A stretch of 64,000 bases of DNA from Siphonodentalium dalli (GCA_032622095.1 CP136066.1:50624911-50688910); one strand, 5' to 3'; positions 33,700 through 45,226 are shown, counted from the first letter of the stretch. The notes: generated by a model from the letters alone, not told the origin. Translations and numbers: made by a program.

Positions 33700-34070
33700 C
33701 GCTAAACAAGAGGTGGGATTTTGTGAAAAAGCCTGGCTTGCGAACTCATTTTAGGTACTGGTCATGGGGAACTCATATACCAAATATCTTTGAAATACGT
33801 TGATATTTGTGGAAATGAGCCCTGGGACGTCGTCGATTTGTTATTTGGTAAATTCGACAAAAATAATAAAGTCCAATAACTCCGGAAAAAATATCTGACC
33901 AGACCTGGCTTGCGAACTCATTCTAGGTAATAGTCAGGTGAACTCATATACCACAAATCTTTGAAATCTGTTTACATTTGTTCAAGTTATGACTCGTACA
34001 AATTCCAGACGGACGGACGGAACCCATTACTATATCCCCCGCAAATTTTAAATTTGGCGGGGGATAAATA
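33700..34070 (+). repeat. Interspersed repeat with GGACGGACGG tail (type J)
   Basis: Two related ~185-bp units (CTGGCTTGCGAACTCATT occurs twice), then GACGGACGGACGGAACCC and a final CCCCCGCAAATTTTAAATTTG hairpin. Related to 46190-46660. Confidence 0.6.
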
Positions 34071-34403
34071 TGTATTCACGGAAACCCACATAAAAAGGAA
34101 AAGACCAAACAGCAGTAGTCTTCAATAAATTATATTTGTCACATGATTCTACAATCATACACATTCACAAAAAGTCATATAATAGATACTATTATTCATC
34201 AATAATTTATTCATAATCTATCAATTCACAGAATAATGTAAGTCAATTGATTGTCCCTTAATTAGCGTATCAGTTGATAAAGATAATTGCAATGTTTGAT
34301 GATTTCAGTCACTCTTGCAAAAAGCACATGTGTGTGGACACTCGGTGCATGGTGTGTCGACACTGGGTGCATTGACATTCAGGGTATCAGAACAATGCCA
34401 TCT

Positions 34404-34450
34404 TCCAGGGACCAGCCCAGAGGGCAACTTGGGAGACACCTTCTCCCAAA
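34404..34450 (+). mobile_element. Left end of a CAGGGACCAGCC hAT-like element
   Basis: CAGGGACCAGCCCAGAGGGC matches the terminus of the complete element at 47498-48380. No matching right end was found, so this is a fragment. Confidence 0.55.
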
Positions 34451-34546
34451 AAGTCCATCATTGTTAGAAAGTTGAATAACATTCTCAGACTTCTGGAAGT
34501 GGGAACAAAATTTCTAGAGACAATAAAAATATAATAAACTCTATTA

Positions 34547-35327
34547 GGCCAAACAAAAAAAGTATTTTGATTCTCGGGCAATTTTTTTTGAGAATCGATG
34601 AGGGAGCGAGGGTTTTATTTTTATTTTTGTTATGGGGATAATGCCCATAGATAGCATGGGTTATTATACCTTCCCAGGTTAAGAAAATGTAAGGAGAACA
34701 TTGTTTTGTATAAACTAATGTATTCCACTATACAGAATTACCAATTATCACAGCGTACAGCGTACCCATTCATCAAATCTAAATAAAGAATGACATAAAT
34801 ATGACATTGTACTATCCTACATCATATAGCCTATTATAGGATTTACCAGAATGATATATATATACAATGTATATTTCAAATTACTATTGTTGATATATTT
34901 GAAATATGTATGTACCTTTTATAGTATATACATGTATCTATTTATATCTATCTATATACTATAATATTTATCCATCTATACTATAGTAACTATACATGCT
35001 AGCCATAAAAACTTCAAATATTATTATATTAAACCAGCAAACACATCGCCAATACTTGGGGTTTGGGCAGCTTGTGGTGACAATATACCTGGTAGTTATC
35101 TTGCCTAGTGTCTGTTTTTTGAATACTAACACATACACCATTGTATGTCTATACAGACTATAATATTCGATGTTTGAAACAAATAATTTATGTTTTCTAG
35201 TTTCCTATTTTCGTGTTTTCATTTGACAGCTTCGGTCAAATTGAAATTCGTAATAAAATGGTTCAACGAGGGCCATTTTTCCAGACGAGGCTATGCCCGA
35301 GAATCAAAACACTTTTTTTTTTTGGCC
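34547..35327. mobile_element. TTA-flanked element (PIF/Harbinger-like)
   Basis: TTA at 34544-34546 and 35328-35330. Inverted ends GGCCAAACAAAAAAAGTATT...TTCTCGGGCA and the complement. The interior is AT-rich with TATATACA runs (34855-34990) and no transposase. Confidence 0.7.
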
Positions 35328-35382
35328 TTAATAGTAGACAAGTTTAGATACTAAACCTGGCTACTAGCACTAAGAACACTTA

Positions 35383-35538
35383 CAGTAATACCCTGGGAAA
35401 TATGGCTTGTTGCCATTCATCAGAAAGCTCAGTGAGAGCTTTCCGATGAATGGCAACAAGCCATATTTCCGACTAAATCCTGAAAAATTACCCATAATTC
35501 TGATGTGGTTAAGGAGTCGATTATTTAGGGTATTACTG
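35383..35538. mobile_element. Family E MITE with left arm deleted
   Basis: TA at 35381-35382 and 35539-35540; CAGTAATACCCTGGG, then a jump to GAAATATGGCTTGTTGCC. About 57 bp of the left arm is missing, the right arm complete. Confidence 0.8.
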
Positions 35539-36533
35539 TACGCCTATATGAGTATTAAACAGGCCTACAAATAGTGTGTCATCTACAGAATGAGGTCCCC
35601 AGAGGGTGAATTCAGTGATGCTATCACGCATGGTGGGCAAGTGTCACCAAATTTACCCACTGGGAACCTCATTCTGCTTAGGCCTCAACTGCTATGGGAG
35701 CCCTAGGATCAGATTGAATATCCCCAGTTGAAGTTGGTGATGTTCACACATTAATCACCTCGATTATGCATTTTATCTTCTGCAAATTAGGGGATATAGA
35801 AACTGAACAGAAGGAAAAAAGTAACTAAAAACAATGTTAATTTGAGACTAGATACTTCCCAGAAGTAGAGCTGAAACGGTTAGACGGTTAACCGGTTAGC
35901 ATCCGGTTAGCGACGTAACCGGTTAGAAAAAAATGAACCGGACGTAACCGCATCCCGTTGTCAGTTGAATGTGAACATGAATAATCCTCAAAATATTAGG
36001 TTAAATGATGCAAAACTAATACTAAATCCTGTGTCACCGATAGTAGAGTGCAATGCAAGCATTAATTGGTACACGCGGTAGTATCAGATACTTAGTAGCA
36101 ATTCTCGAACTGTCTGGAAGTGTCGGCGACCTTCAATCAATTCCGACCCTTTGAAGTTTTCTTCCGACAAAAGCACGTGTGCAGTCACTGTGTATCAAGC
36201 CTGAATGCACACAAGGAAGTGACAACGTAAAAGTGGCGTTGTGTGGCATACTGCACGAAAGCAACATGGATTCAAATTGGAACCACACCACGACATACTA
36301 TATTTAAAACTGTTTTACAGTGGGGTTTATAACAAGACAGTCAATGACTGTGGGGTCGCTCACCAGACTGCAAAGACTGATAAGACTGGGACTCTGGAGA
36401 CCAAAACAGTCAGCACTTTTCATAATCACTTTAAAAGAAGTAGATTTAAACAGGATATGTGGCTAGAGAGACTAAGTATGTAGATTGGTGAAAATCCACC
36501 TTGAAATTGCCAACTGTACACTACTGATCACCT

Positions 36534-36576
36534 CCCCCCCCCCCCCCCCCGCCCCCCCCCCCCCCCCACCCCCCCC
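36534..36576 (+). repeat. Poly-C tract
   Basis: About 43 bases nearly all C, with single G, A and T interruptions. Prone to slippage and G-quadruplex formation on the other strand; length may be imprecise in the assembly. Confidence 0.9.
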
Positions 36577-36879
36577 TCCTCCAGCTCAACAAGTCCCCTG
36601 CTGACCGGGCACCAGATTCCCAAGTCTTAGGTTGGAATTTCACAACCGACACCTCAAACTTTCTCAATTGTTGGAAATTTCCAATCTCACAAGCGCCTTT
36701 TTCTAAAACCATTTAGACATGTTTTAAAGCCCAATTATCCATGGACCCAAAACACAATACATGTATGTCAGACCAATCAGTCAGGTGGTTCCAAGGTAGA
36801 TGTTTTATGAATTTGGTATTTCAATGATTTTATTAGACACAAAAGTGTTAACTCCCCATAGCCTGCCATTTCTTGACAG

Positions 36880-37345
36880 GTTGACCTCATTGTAACAAAT
36901 CTGAATCTCAGTCACTAAAGGATCCTCCCGATTCCTCCATACTATATGTAAGCTAAATAGTCCAAACTCTCTTGAGAAGACATTTTAAGAATTACTATAG
37001 AGACATATAGTTATGTACCTGGTCCCACCCTATTTAACCTGGTGACCCCATCTGAATACATTAGAATCCCAGACACCAAAAGAACCCTTCATACATATCA
37101 TAAATATCAGTAAAATAGACCTGATGGTCCTTGTGAAGGAAGCATATTAAGAGGGAAACTGTCCTTCGCTTGGCCCCTATTTGACCAGGTGACCCCATTT
37201 AAAAAAAAAATCTGAATTGCAATCAAGGAAGAACATTCCATTCTATATAAGCCAAATAGTTCTTGCAAACATATTTTAAGAATTACTATGCAGTGAAATA
37301 GTCTCTGGCTCTGCCCTTATTTGACTTTGTGATCCCATTTTCACA
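36880..37345 (+). repeat. Interspersed repeat, type K (decayed)
   Basis: TGACCTCATTGTAACAAATC, CATACTATATGTAAGC and AAGAATTACTATAGAG recur about every 150-200 bp and match the better copy at 39020-39600. Confidence 0.55.
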
Positions 37346-37350
37346 AATCT

Positions 37351-38083
37351 GATAAGGATAAGATTTAAGTTCCCCAGTTGAAGTTGGTGATATTCACCCA
37401 TTGGGCACCTCATTTATGAATTTTATCTTCTGCAAGTTAGGGGATATAGAAACTTCCTAGAAGGGAAATTTAACTAACAACAATGTAAATTTGATACTGT
37501 AGATACTTCCCAGAAGATGAGGCCTAAGCAGAATGAGGTCTCCAGAAGGTGAATTTGGTGATGCTAGCCCGCTGTGTGGGATAGCATCACAAAAAGCGTG
37601 TCTGTTCCTACATTGTGCATGTCTGGCCTCAAGCAACACAATGTATTATACAATCAAGCCTTGAATTAGTGTGTCTGTCATTTGCAGAATGAGGTCCCCA
37701 GAGGGTGAATTTAGTGATGCTATCCCGCACAGTGGGCTAGCATCACTAAATTCACCCTCTGGGGACCTCATTCTGCTAGGGCCCCCAACTGCTATGGCAG
37801 ACCTAGGATAAGATTGAAGTTCCCCAGTTGAAGTTGGTGATGTTCACCCATTGGGCACCTCAATTATGAATTTATCTTCTGCAAATTAGGGGATATAGAA
37901 ACTTCCTAGAAGGGAAATGTAACTAACAACAATGTTAATTTGATACTATATATACTTCCCAGAAGATGAGGCCTAAGCAGAATGAGATCTCCAGAGGGTG
38001 AATTTGGTGATGCTAGGCCGCTGTGTGGGATAGCATCACTAAATTCACCCTCTGGGGACCTCATTCTGCAAATGACATTAGTC
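37351..38083 (+). mobile_element. Two family F copies in tandem
   Basis: A partial copy (37351-37590) is followed by a longer one starting CAAGCCTTGAATTAGTGTG at 37655. Both carry GTTCCCCAGTTGAAGTTGGT and GCAGAATGAG...CTCATTCTGC hairpins. Both lack a right inverted end. ORFs here are repeat read-through. Confidence 0.7.
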
Positions 38084-38089
38084 CTGATA

Positions 38090-39015
38090 TGAACAATACA
38101 TGAGAGATTGGGAATTAATGACATCTAGCAAATCTGCAGGAATGTTTATAAACATATCAAGATTGACATGGTTGTGTCGGCATACCCAGCATATATACAG
38201 TTACAGCCAAAGTAAATGCTTCTTATTAATGATTCTGTCAAGAATTTGAGTAAATTTTATTTTTGAGACCAGGCCAGGGTGGCAGAAGCAGTGCACTTGA
38301 GTGAAGGGCCAGGGGCCACAACCTACAGAAATGTAATGGCATTAGTTTTTCAATTTTCAAAAAATGTTAAACAATATATATATATATAATTGACCATGGA
38401 GTTAATTAAATACAATTTTTTAAATATTCTAATAAAAAAAAACAATTCCACAGTTTTTTTTAAATATTCTTTTATTTTTTAATATATCATTTCTTTTCTA
38501 TTCTTTTCTTTTTTGGTTAAAGGTACGGTTGGCCTTGGCGGTGGGTATCCTGTGAAAATATGTCCACCCGTCAAAAACCGCCACAAACAGAAATAACATC
38601 AAAATGTAGATAGACTTTGTCCGTATACAAATAAGAAATATCGCATAAACAGTATGTTATTGTCAAATGTTTGACCATTGTTATGTAAACAAAAGCATAA
38701 AAAGTAACTTTTCTGGTGTTTGTTTATATTATGATGGTAAACATAAAGAGCGTTCTTTGTTGGTGAATTCCTGATATGGAACTAATAAAGAGCGTTTATG
38801 CCATTTGTGTGTGATTAGCCAGTAGGATTGTGCTGTCGTCTGTAACACAATCAGGCTCTTGCTTAGGTAAAATATAGTAGGTCTTTATGATAACATGCTG
38901 TTTACGTGATGGTCATGGTATATTTGAATGATACTGTATGCGTTTTAATGTTTTTCTGTTTACGGTGATTGGAACAAATATGAATAGTTTCGACAACTAA
39001 GGCCTCACGTGCCTT
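38090..39015. other. Interior of the hAT-like element, unique
   Basis: AT-rich with (TA)n near 38377 and poly-A/T runs. No gene recognised. Confidence 0.45.
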
Positions 39016-39019
39016 TAAA

Positions 39020-39605
39020 GAGTTTAATCTGAATTTTTTTTCTTCTGAGTTATGTCCCTGGCTCCACCCACATTTGACCCAGTGACCTCATTTGAACAAA
39101 TCTGAACCCCAGTCAACCAATGATCCTTCATACCAAATATGAACCCATTTGGCCTGATGGTATTCGATAAGAAGATGTTTAAAAGAATTACTATGGAGGG
39201 AAAGAGTTATGGTCCTGGTGTCTCAACTAATCAACCTGGTGACCTCATTTGAACAAATCTGAATGTGAGTCACCTAGGGAACATCCACACCAAATATGAA
39301 CCCATTAGGCCTTATGGTTCTGGAAAAGAAGTCGTTCTAAGAATTACTATCAAGGAATAGAGTTGTGGCCCTGCTTTCGCAACTATTTGACCCAGTGACC
39401 TCATTTGAACAAATCTGAATGAGAGTCACCTAGGAAACATCCACACCAAATATGAACCAATTCGGTCCAATGGAACTTCAGAAGAAGATGTTCAAAGAAT
39501 TGTTGACGGATGGACGGACGGACGGACGGACGGATGGACGGACGACGGACGAAGAGTGATGACTATAGCTACACCGGAGACTTCGTCTCAGGTGAGCTAA
39601 AAACT
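39020..39605 (+). repeat. Interspersed repeat, type K, with GGACGG tail
   Basis: Three ~150-bp tandem units (TGACCTCATTTGAACAAATC, CACACCAAATATGAACC, AAGAATTACTAT), then GTTGACGGATGGACGGACGG and a closing ACTTCGTCTCAGGTGAGCTA. The tail resembles those of types I and J. Confidence 0.65.
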
Positions 39606-41046
39606 ATGTAAGTCGACAAAGTTTGAAGATTGAGATCAGCTGCACAATGTCTTCACTCTTCCCGTTCTTCCTCCCTGTTGTGATTTAATATGATCAATTC
39701 AATTGAGTGACCAAACAGACAACGTAGTTGAAGCAACCCAACACTTCTTCAATAATCTTCCCTTTTATCAAGGAAATTGATGCTCCATGCTACTCTGTAA
39801 CTGGTTGTGCCTGTGGGACTAATTAACACTCAATTTGGCAGTAATTGCTATATGTTAAGTGATTGCATACTAAAACCGAAACCGAAACGTAAATTATATA
39901 ACCTCCCAACACTAGTGTCCGCTATCATGATACCGACGAATAGCTCGAATACTGAATAGGACTGCGAGTCTGACCTATATAACTGACCTTCCTTTTTGTT
40001 CTCTAGTTATTACTTTCTTGTCTGTATATATAATGCATTGGAGGATATACCAATGATGATAGTGATATATTACAGATCTTTAAAATATAGTTTTGTTACT
40101 CGTTTTACCAATACCCATACTATTTTACTTGTTTTACAAATGCCCAAACATATGCTGATCACGGCAAATAAGCGATCTCTCCTGCCATTCACAAATTTCA
40201 CTTGCTCATTCCCCATCACGAGAGCCAGCAAAAGAACAATGAATGCGTGTTTTTGAATATCGTTAAATGCCGTGAATAAGGTCTTTATTTCAGCTACTAC
40301 TTCACACCTAGGTTTGTCCGTGGAGCATGGCATAATGTCGACATAATTAGTGTGAGAGAAGTCCGCTAGAAATTTAGCGGTTAACCGGTTGAAATCCGGT
40401 TAACCCCGATGGTTAACCGGTTAGGAGAATGGGTCAACCGTTTCAGCTCTACCCAGAAGATGAGGCCTATGCAGAATGAGGTCTCCAGAGGGTGAATTTA
40501 GTGATTCCCGCTGTGCAGTATAGCGTATATGCCCAGGAACTGTGTTGTGGAAGGAATAATTTTAATGGCATTGCACTGTTTCTCCTCAGATCTGAGGCAA
40601 TTATATGGCAGTGTACGTTAGACTGTGTGTGGGATAGCATCAATAAATTCACCCCCTGTGGACCTCATTCTGCAAATGAGACACATTATTTGCAAGCTTG
40701 GTATTAAATGGCATCACCAGTGAACTATGACTATTGACTAATGATATGTTGCCAGACCGACAGCATGGCCATATTTTCCAGCAAAAGCCAACTTCAAGTC
40801 ATGACAATGTGAGACATTTTCTCTCTTGGATACATCATGAAATCACGGCTTCCTGTATTATCTTATCCTAGAAGGCATCCAAGTACAACCAAAGAACATC
40901 CATTATCCATACATTACAACAGGTCTCAAGTGTCCTTAATTCAACTAAATTATAGTTCAATTTGACAATGGTCAAATCCATGGTTTATGTTTTTGGTGGA
41001 AATATGAGATGGAATATCTCTGTATACTGGTCAGGCACATCCTTAA

Positions 41047-41414
41047 CCCTTTCAGTGCCAGGGGTTGAATTTTTTTGGGTATGATTAAGCATGCTATGGC
41101 GAATTTAAAAACAAACTGGATAAAACCTTAGGGGCATGTTATAACTCAAAACTATCACCAAGTATTCATAGTAATAATTTGATGCCCATGAAAAACGTAA
41201 GATTCCCTGGCACTAAACCTACAAAATAAGTCTTAAAGAATATAAGAAAAAAATATTAAAATTCTAAAAAATAATAACAAATGATGAAAAATTGTTAGGC
41301 CAATGCATTCTCTTATATATGCGAGGCGACCTATGGTCGACTCGCATATATAAGAGAATGCATTGGCACAGGGTATATGGGTTGATACAAAAATCGGACT
41401 TGGCGCTGAAAGGG
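41047..41414 (+). mobile_element. TTAA MITE, family D (C ends, A-type hairpin)
   Basis: TTAA at 41043-41046 and 41415-41418. The outer ~15 bp (CCCTTTCAGTGCCA / TGGCGCTGAAAGGG) are family C. The right part holds the family A hairpin cassette with GTCGACC/GGTCGCC loop. A third, unique segment (GGGGCATGTTATAACTC) fills the left. A chimera of two families. Confidence 0.83.
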
Positions 41415-41702
41415 TTAATTCAACTATAATAGTTAAATATGGATATCGCCATTTTATGAATTCGATGAAAAAGGGATAATCCAAAATCATATTTCAAAAA
41501 AATGATTTAAAATCTGTGTCGCACTAATGTGGTATCATGTTTGTCTATGTGTCGAAATAAAATATCTCGATACATGTGAATGGTTAATCATGATAGCACA
41601 TTCTAAGGAAGTCAATTGTAACATTCAATTGGTCTAAATATTGTCATGAAAGAGCAATTGAGTCGGCATTTTAATGTCATTTAGATACTTATGCCTCAGT
41701 CT

Positions 41703-41755
41703 GGGTGAACGTCGACTCTATATTTGAAATATAGAGTCTGGAGCTAATGTCGCCA
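41703..41755. repeat. Short hairpin
   Basis: GACTCTATATTTGAAATATAGAGTC, a 12-bp-arm perfect hairpin around 41714-41738. It lies just upstream of the CRE-like site and CRVCD ORF. Confidence 0.6.
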
Positions 41756-41790
41756 AAACCATTTCTATTCAGCGAAGAGCTTCCCCAAAA

Positions 41791-41799
41791 TGACGTCAC
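41791..41799 (+). promoter_or_regulatory. CRE-like TGACGTCAC before the CRVCD ORF
   Basis: A perfect TGACGTCA palindrome preceded by CTTCCCCAAAA and followed ~30 bp later by GATTGACAGG. The same three blocks occur in order, on the minus strand, before the second copy at 56317-56278. Confidence 0.4.
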
Positions 41800-41823
41800 G
41801 GATTTTTAAAAATACATCGATGA

Positions 41824-42135
41824 TTGACAGGTGTCCCCACGTGTTATTTGTTGTGCTTCGCCGACTCATCAACCCACAGAAGGCCTGTGTCGCGACATAA
41901 ACTTACAGAAGATAATATTTGTCGTGTGTGCGACTATTCTTTTTCGGGAGATGAACTCGCTGCATCAACGGGAAAGCTGCATCCGAGAGCAAAAAATAAG
42001 GTCGTCATCAAAAATGATGCTTTAGAACTATTTAAAAGCATAAAATTAAGTCATTTCCTCGGTGTTTGACTTTCAGATGACTTTTTTACGGCAAATAATT
42101 TGATTTGCAAACCATGTTACAATAAAGTAAATTAA
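41824..42135 (+). pseudogene. CxxC domain ORF (CRVCD...CKPC), one in-frame stop
   Basis: I do not recognise this gene. The frame reads ICRVCDYSFSGDEL from 41917, then a lysine-rich stretch and a helix ALELFKSIKL. A TGA at 42067-42069 breaks it, after which the same frame continues LSDDFFTANNLICKPCYNKV to TAA at 42133. Two CxxC pairs about 60 residues apart look like a zinc-binding fold of the ZAD/treble-clef kind (inference). The bases before EDNIC (ACTTACAG) could be a splice acceptor. A second, diverged copy lies at 55980-56290 on the minus strand with the same upstream layout, so this is a repeated unit, not a single-copy gene. The stop may be real decay, an unannotated intron border (TTTCAG at 42071) or an error. 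Confidence 0.45.
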
Positions 42136-42157
42136 ATACACGGACATGAGTAAAGTT

Positions 42158-42420
42158 CTATTTATATTTATGGGAGGCCAAGTTGGTACCATACGCAGGC
42201 CTACTAGTATCTATCAGGTCCAGCACATCCTTCAAATTAATCGGAATCGTACCGAATATATAATTTCGAAGCCATTTTTTCAATCTGTCTCTTGTATTTG
42301 CAAGCCTCGAAATCCGCTCTGTTACTATATTTAGAGGTGACATTATTGGAGTCTCCGTCCACTAACACTAGTTTATTAACCCATACGGTTTCATTGGACG
42401 GAAAATAATTTACGCAATCA
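42158..42420 (-). other. Open frame of unknown meaning (minus strand)
   Basis: A minus-strand frame from 42343 reads ISRLANTRDRLKKWLRNYIF then PINLKDVLDLIDTSRPAYG, protein-like in composition. A second frame from about 42408 also stays open for 53 codons. No family recognised and no splice context certain; possibly a gene or retroelement fragment. Confidence 0.2.
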
Positions 42421-42810
42421 ATCAGATTACGGAATCCCGAGGACTTGGAAATGAGATAGCGATGTTATCCGTCAGACCTAATATTCAATGTTGTAATGAA
42501 TATTTAGGTATGAGTTTACTCAGACTGCTTATGCCTTTATTAAATGAGTAATACAAAATGAACACAAGAGCTCATAATTGAGAACCCTCTTAATCAGAGA
42601 CGATCATTTTAATTTTTTATAGGCTAACACAAATTTCAAAAGGTGTTAAAACTTCCTCTATTTAAAGTCGAAATTTGGCCATCAAAACCTTCTACTAATG
42701 AGCTCAAGGGTCAGATCTAATTATCTTCTGGAATAGGAAAGGTACCGATGGTGGTGTTTTACGGTGTCAAATCGGACACAGCATCTTTGATTTGATTTGA
42801 TGGCCCTATA

Positions 42811-42880
42811 ATAGTTGAATTCAGGATGTGAGAGATCTGCTCAAGGTTGCAACCGCAATAGGCCATAATTGCTATGGCTG
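42811..42880 (+). repeat. 70-bp direct repeat, copy 1
   Basis: ATAGTTGAATTCAGGATGTG...GCAATAGGCCATAATTGC ends in ATGGCTGTAACCC at the left edge of the satellite-bearing MITE. Copy 2 is at 45158-45226. Confidence 0.8.
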
Positions 42881-42883
42881 TAA

Positions 42884-45154
42884 CCCTTTCATGAAGGGAG
42901 CTGCACTGGTGCAGCATTAAGATCCTGTGTCAGTGCATTCTCTTATATATGCGAGTCTCTCATAGCGAGCCTCGCATATATTAGAGAATTCACTGGCTTA
43001 CAAGGTCTAGGTAAGTATTGTTAGGCCAACGTATTCTCTTATATATACGAGTCTCCCATGGGAGAATTCACTGGCTTACAAGGTCTAGGTAAGTATTGTT
43101 AGGCCATCGTATTCTCTTATATATACGAGTCTCCCATGGGAGAATTCACTGGCTTACAAGGTCTAGGTAAGTATTGTTAGGCCAACGTATTCTCTTATAT
43201 ATACGAGTCTCCCATGGGAGAATTCACTGGCTTACAAGGTCTAGGTAAGTATTGTTAGGCCATCGTATTCTCTTATGTATGCGAGTCTCCCATGGGAGAA
43301 TTCACTGGCTTACAAGGTCTAGGTAAGTATTGTTAGGCCAACGTATTCTCTTATGTATGCGAGTCTCCCATGGGAGAATTCACTGGCTTACAAGGTCTAG
43401 GTAAGTATTGTTAGGCCAACGTATTCTCTTATGTATGCGAGTCTCCCATGGGAGAATTCACTGGCTTACAAGGTCTAGGTAAGTATTGTTAGGCCAACGT
43501 ATTCTCTTATGTATGCGAGTCTCCCATGGGAGAATTCACTGGCTTACAAGGTCTAGGTAAGTATTGTTAGGCCAACGTATTCTCTTATATATGCGAGTCT
43601 CCCATGGGAGAATTCACTGGCTTACAAGGTCTAGGTAAGTATTGTTAGGCCAACGTATTCTCTTATATATGCGAGTCTCTCATAGGGAGAATTCACTGGC
43701 TTACAAGGTCTAGGTAAGTATTGTTAGGCCAACGTATTCTCTTATGTATGCGAGTCTCCCATGGGAGAATTCACTGGCTTACAAGGTCTAGGTAAGTATT
43801 GTTAGGCCAACGTATTCTCTTATGTATGCGAGTCTCTCATAGGGAGAATTCACTGGCTTACAAGGTCTAGGTAAGTATTGTTAGGCCAACGTATTCTCTT
43901 ATGTATGCGAGTCTCCCATGGGAGAATTCACTGGCTTACAAGGTCTAGGTAAGTATTGTTAGGCCAACGTATTCTCTTATGTATGCGAGTCTCCCATGGG
44001 AGAATTCACTGGCTTACAAGGTCTAGGTAAGTATTGTTAGGCCAACGTATTCTCTTATGTATGCGAGTCTCCCATGGGAGAATTCACTGGCTTACAAGGT
44101 CTAGGTAAGTATTGTTAGGCCAACGTATTCTCTTATGTATGCGAGTCTCCCATGGGAGAATTCACTGGCTTACAAGGTCTAGGTAAGTATTGTTAGGCCA
44201 ACGTATTCTCTTATGTATGCGAGTCTCCCATGGGAGAATTCACTGGCTTACAAGGTCTAGGTAAGTATTGTTAGGCCAACGTATTCTCTTATATATGCGA
44301 GTCTCCCATGGGAGAATTCACTGGCTTACAAGGTCTAGGTAAGTATTGTTAGGCCAACGTATTCTCTTATATATGCGAGTCTCTCATAGGGAGAATTCAC
44401 TGGCTTACAAGGTCTAGGTAAGTATTGTTAGGCCAACGTATTCTCTTATGTATGCGAGTCTCCCATGGGAGAATTCACTGGCTTACAAGGTCTAGGTAAG
44501 TATTGTTAGGCCAACGTATTCTCTTATGTATGCGAGTCTCCCATGGGAGAATTCACTGGCTTACAAGGTCTAGGTAAGTATTGTTAGGCCAACGTATTCT
44601 CTTATGTATGCGAGTCTCCCATGGGAGAATTCACTGGCTTACAAGGTCTAGGTAAGTATTGTTAGGCCAACGTATTCTCTTATATATGCGAGTCTCCCAT
44701 GGGAGAATTCACTGGCTTACAAGGTCTAGGTAAGTATTGTTAGGCCAACGTATTCTCTTATGTATGCGAGGCTCCCTATATATAATTGAATGCATTGGCA
44801 CAGGGTTTTCTCAAAATTTCAGTGCATTCTCTTATATATGCGAGGCTCCCTATGGGAGAATTCACTGGCTTACAAGGTCTAGGTAAGTATTGTTAGGCCA
44901 ACGTATTCTCTTATGTATGCGAGGCTCCCTATGGGAGAATTCACTGGCTTACAAGGTCTAGGTAAGTATTGTTAGGCCAACGTATTCTCTTATGTATGCG
45001 AGGCTCCCTATGGGAGAATTCACTGGCTTACAAGGTCTAGGTAAGTATTGTTAGGCCAACGTATTCTCTTATGTATGCGAGGCTCCCTATATATAATTGA
45101 ATGCATTGGCACAGGGTTTTCTCAAAATTTCAGGAAGCTCCAGTCATGGAAGGG
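42884..45154 (-). mobile_element. Family B TTAA MITE expanded to 2.27 kb by an internal satellite
   Basis: Left end CCCTTTCATGAAGGGAGCTG and right end CTCCAGTCATGGAAGGG are ordinary family B termini (usual size ~250 bp). The flanks are GTAA and ATAA, decayed TTAA. Between them the inter-hairpin linker plus one chimeric half-hairpin is repeated 26 times. A 44790-44830 segment (GCATTGGCACAGGGTTTTC) is a stray copy of the right end inside the array. Confidence 0.85.
42985..45110 (-). repeat. 78-bp satellite array, 26 units
   Basis: CAAGGTCTAGGTAAGTATTG occurs at 43001, 43079, 43157 and onward to 45031, 26 times, at steps of 78 or 79 bp, with one 153-bp step at 44720-44873. Units differ mainly at TATATATG/TATGTATG and CTCCCATGGG/CTCTCATAGGG. 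It is not a CRISPR: there are no unique spacers. Confidence 0.95.
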
Positions 45155-45157
45155 ATA

Positions 45158-45226
45158 ATAGTTGAATTTAGGGTGTCAGAGATATGCTCACGACTTCAAC
45201 CGCAATAAGCCATAATGTTTATGGCT
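45158..45226 (+). repeat. 70-bp direct repeat, copy 2
   Basis: ATAGTTGAATTTAGGGTGTC...GCAATAAGCCATAATG and ATGGCTTTAACCC; about 85 percent like copy 1. It ends at the TTAA holding a family C MITE. Confidence 0.8.

Larger units (their letters stand above)
35866..40451. mobile_element. 4.6-kb hAT-like element (TAGAGCTGAAACGGTT)
   Basis: An 8-bp duplication CCCAGAAG at 35858-35865 and 40452-40459. Inverted ends TAGAGCTGAAACGGTTAGAC and GTCAACCGTTTCAGCTCTA, followed on both sides by clustered TTAACCGGTT motifs. The interior holds family F copies, GGACGG-type repeats and a poly-C tract. A short ORF at 36241-36483 ends in a TFHNHFKRS stretch vaguely like the end of a BED finger; no transposase catalytic domain was seen, so it is probably non-autonomous. 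Confidence 0.82.
35560..40700. mobile_element. hAT-like family F element split by a larger hAT-like element
   Basis: An exact 8-bp duplication GTATTAAA at 35552-35559 and 40701-40708. Ends CAGGCCTACAAATAGTGTG and CACATTATTTGCAAGCTTG. The F sequence runs to CTTCCCAGAAG at 35865 and resumes at 40452 with CCCAGAAGATGAGGCC; everything between is the insert described next. Confidence 0.82.

Noticed and set aside
36241-36483. BED zinc finger of a hAT transposase
   Set aside because: Only a TFHNHFKRS-like ending fits; the CxxC pair and aromatic residues of a BED finger are not in place.
40070-40333. 87-residue minus ORF inside the 4.6-kb hAT-like element
   Set aside because: No recognisable domain, and overlapping ORFs on the other strand are equally long.
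42985-45110. CRISPR array
   Set aside because: Regular 78-bp repeats, but the whole unit repeats with no unique spacers, and the setting is a eukaryotic MITE.
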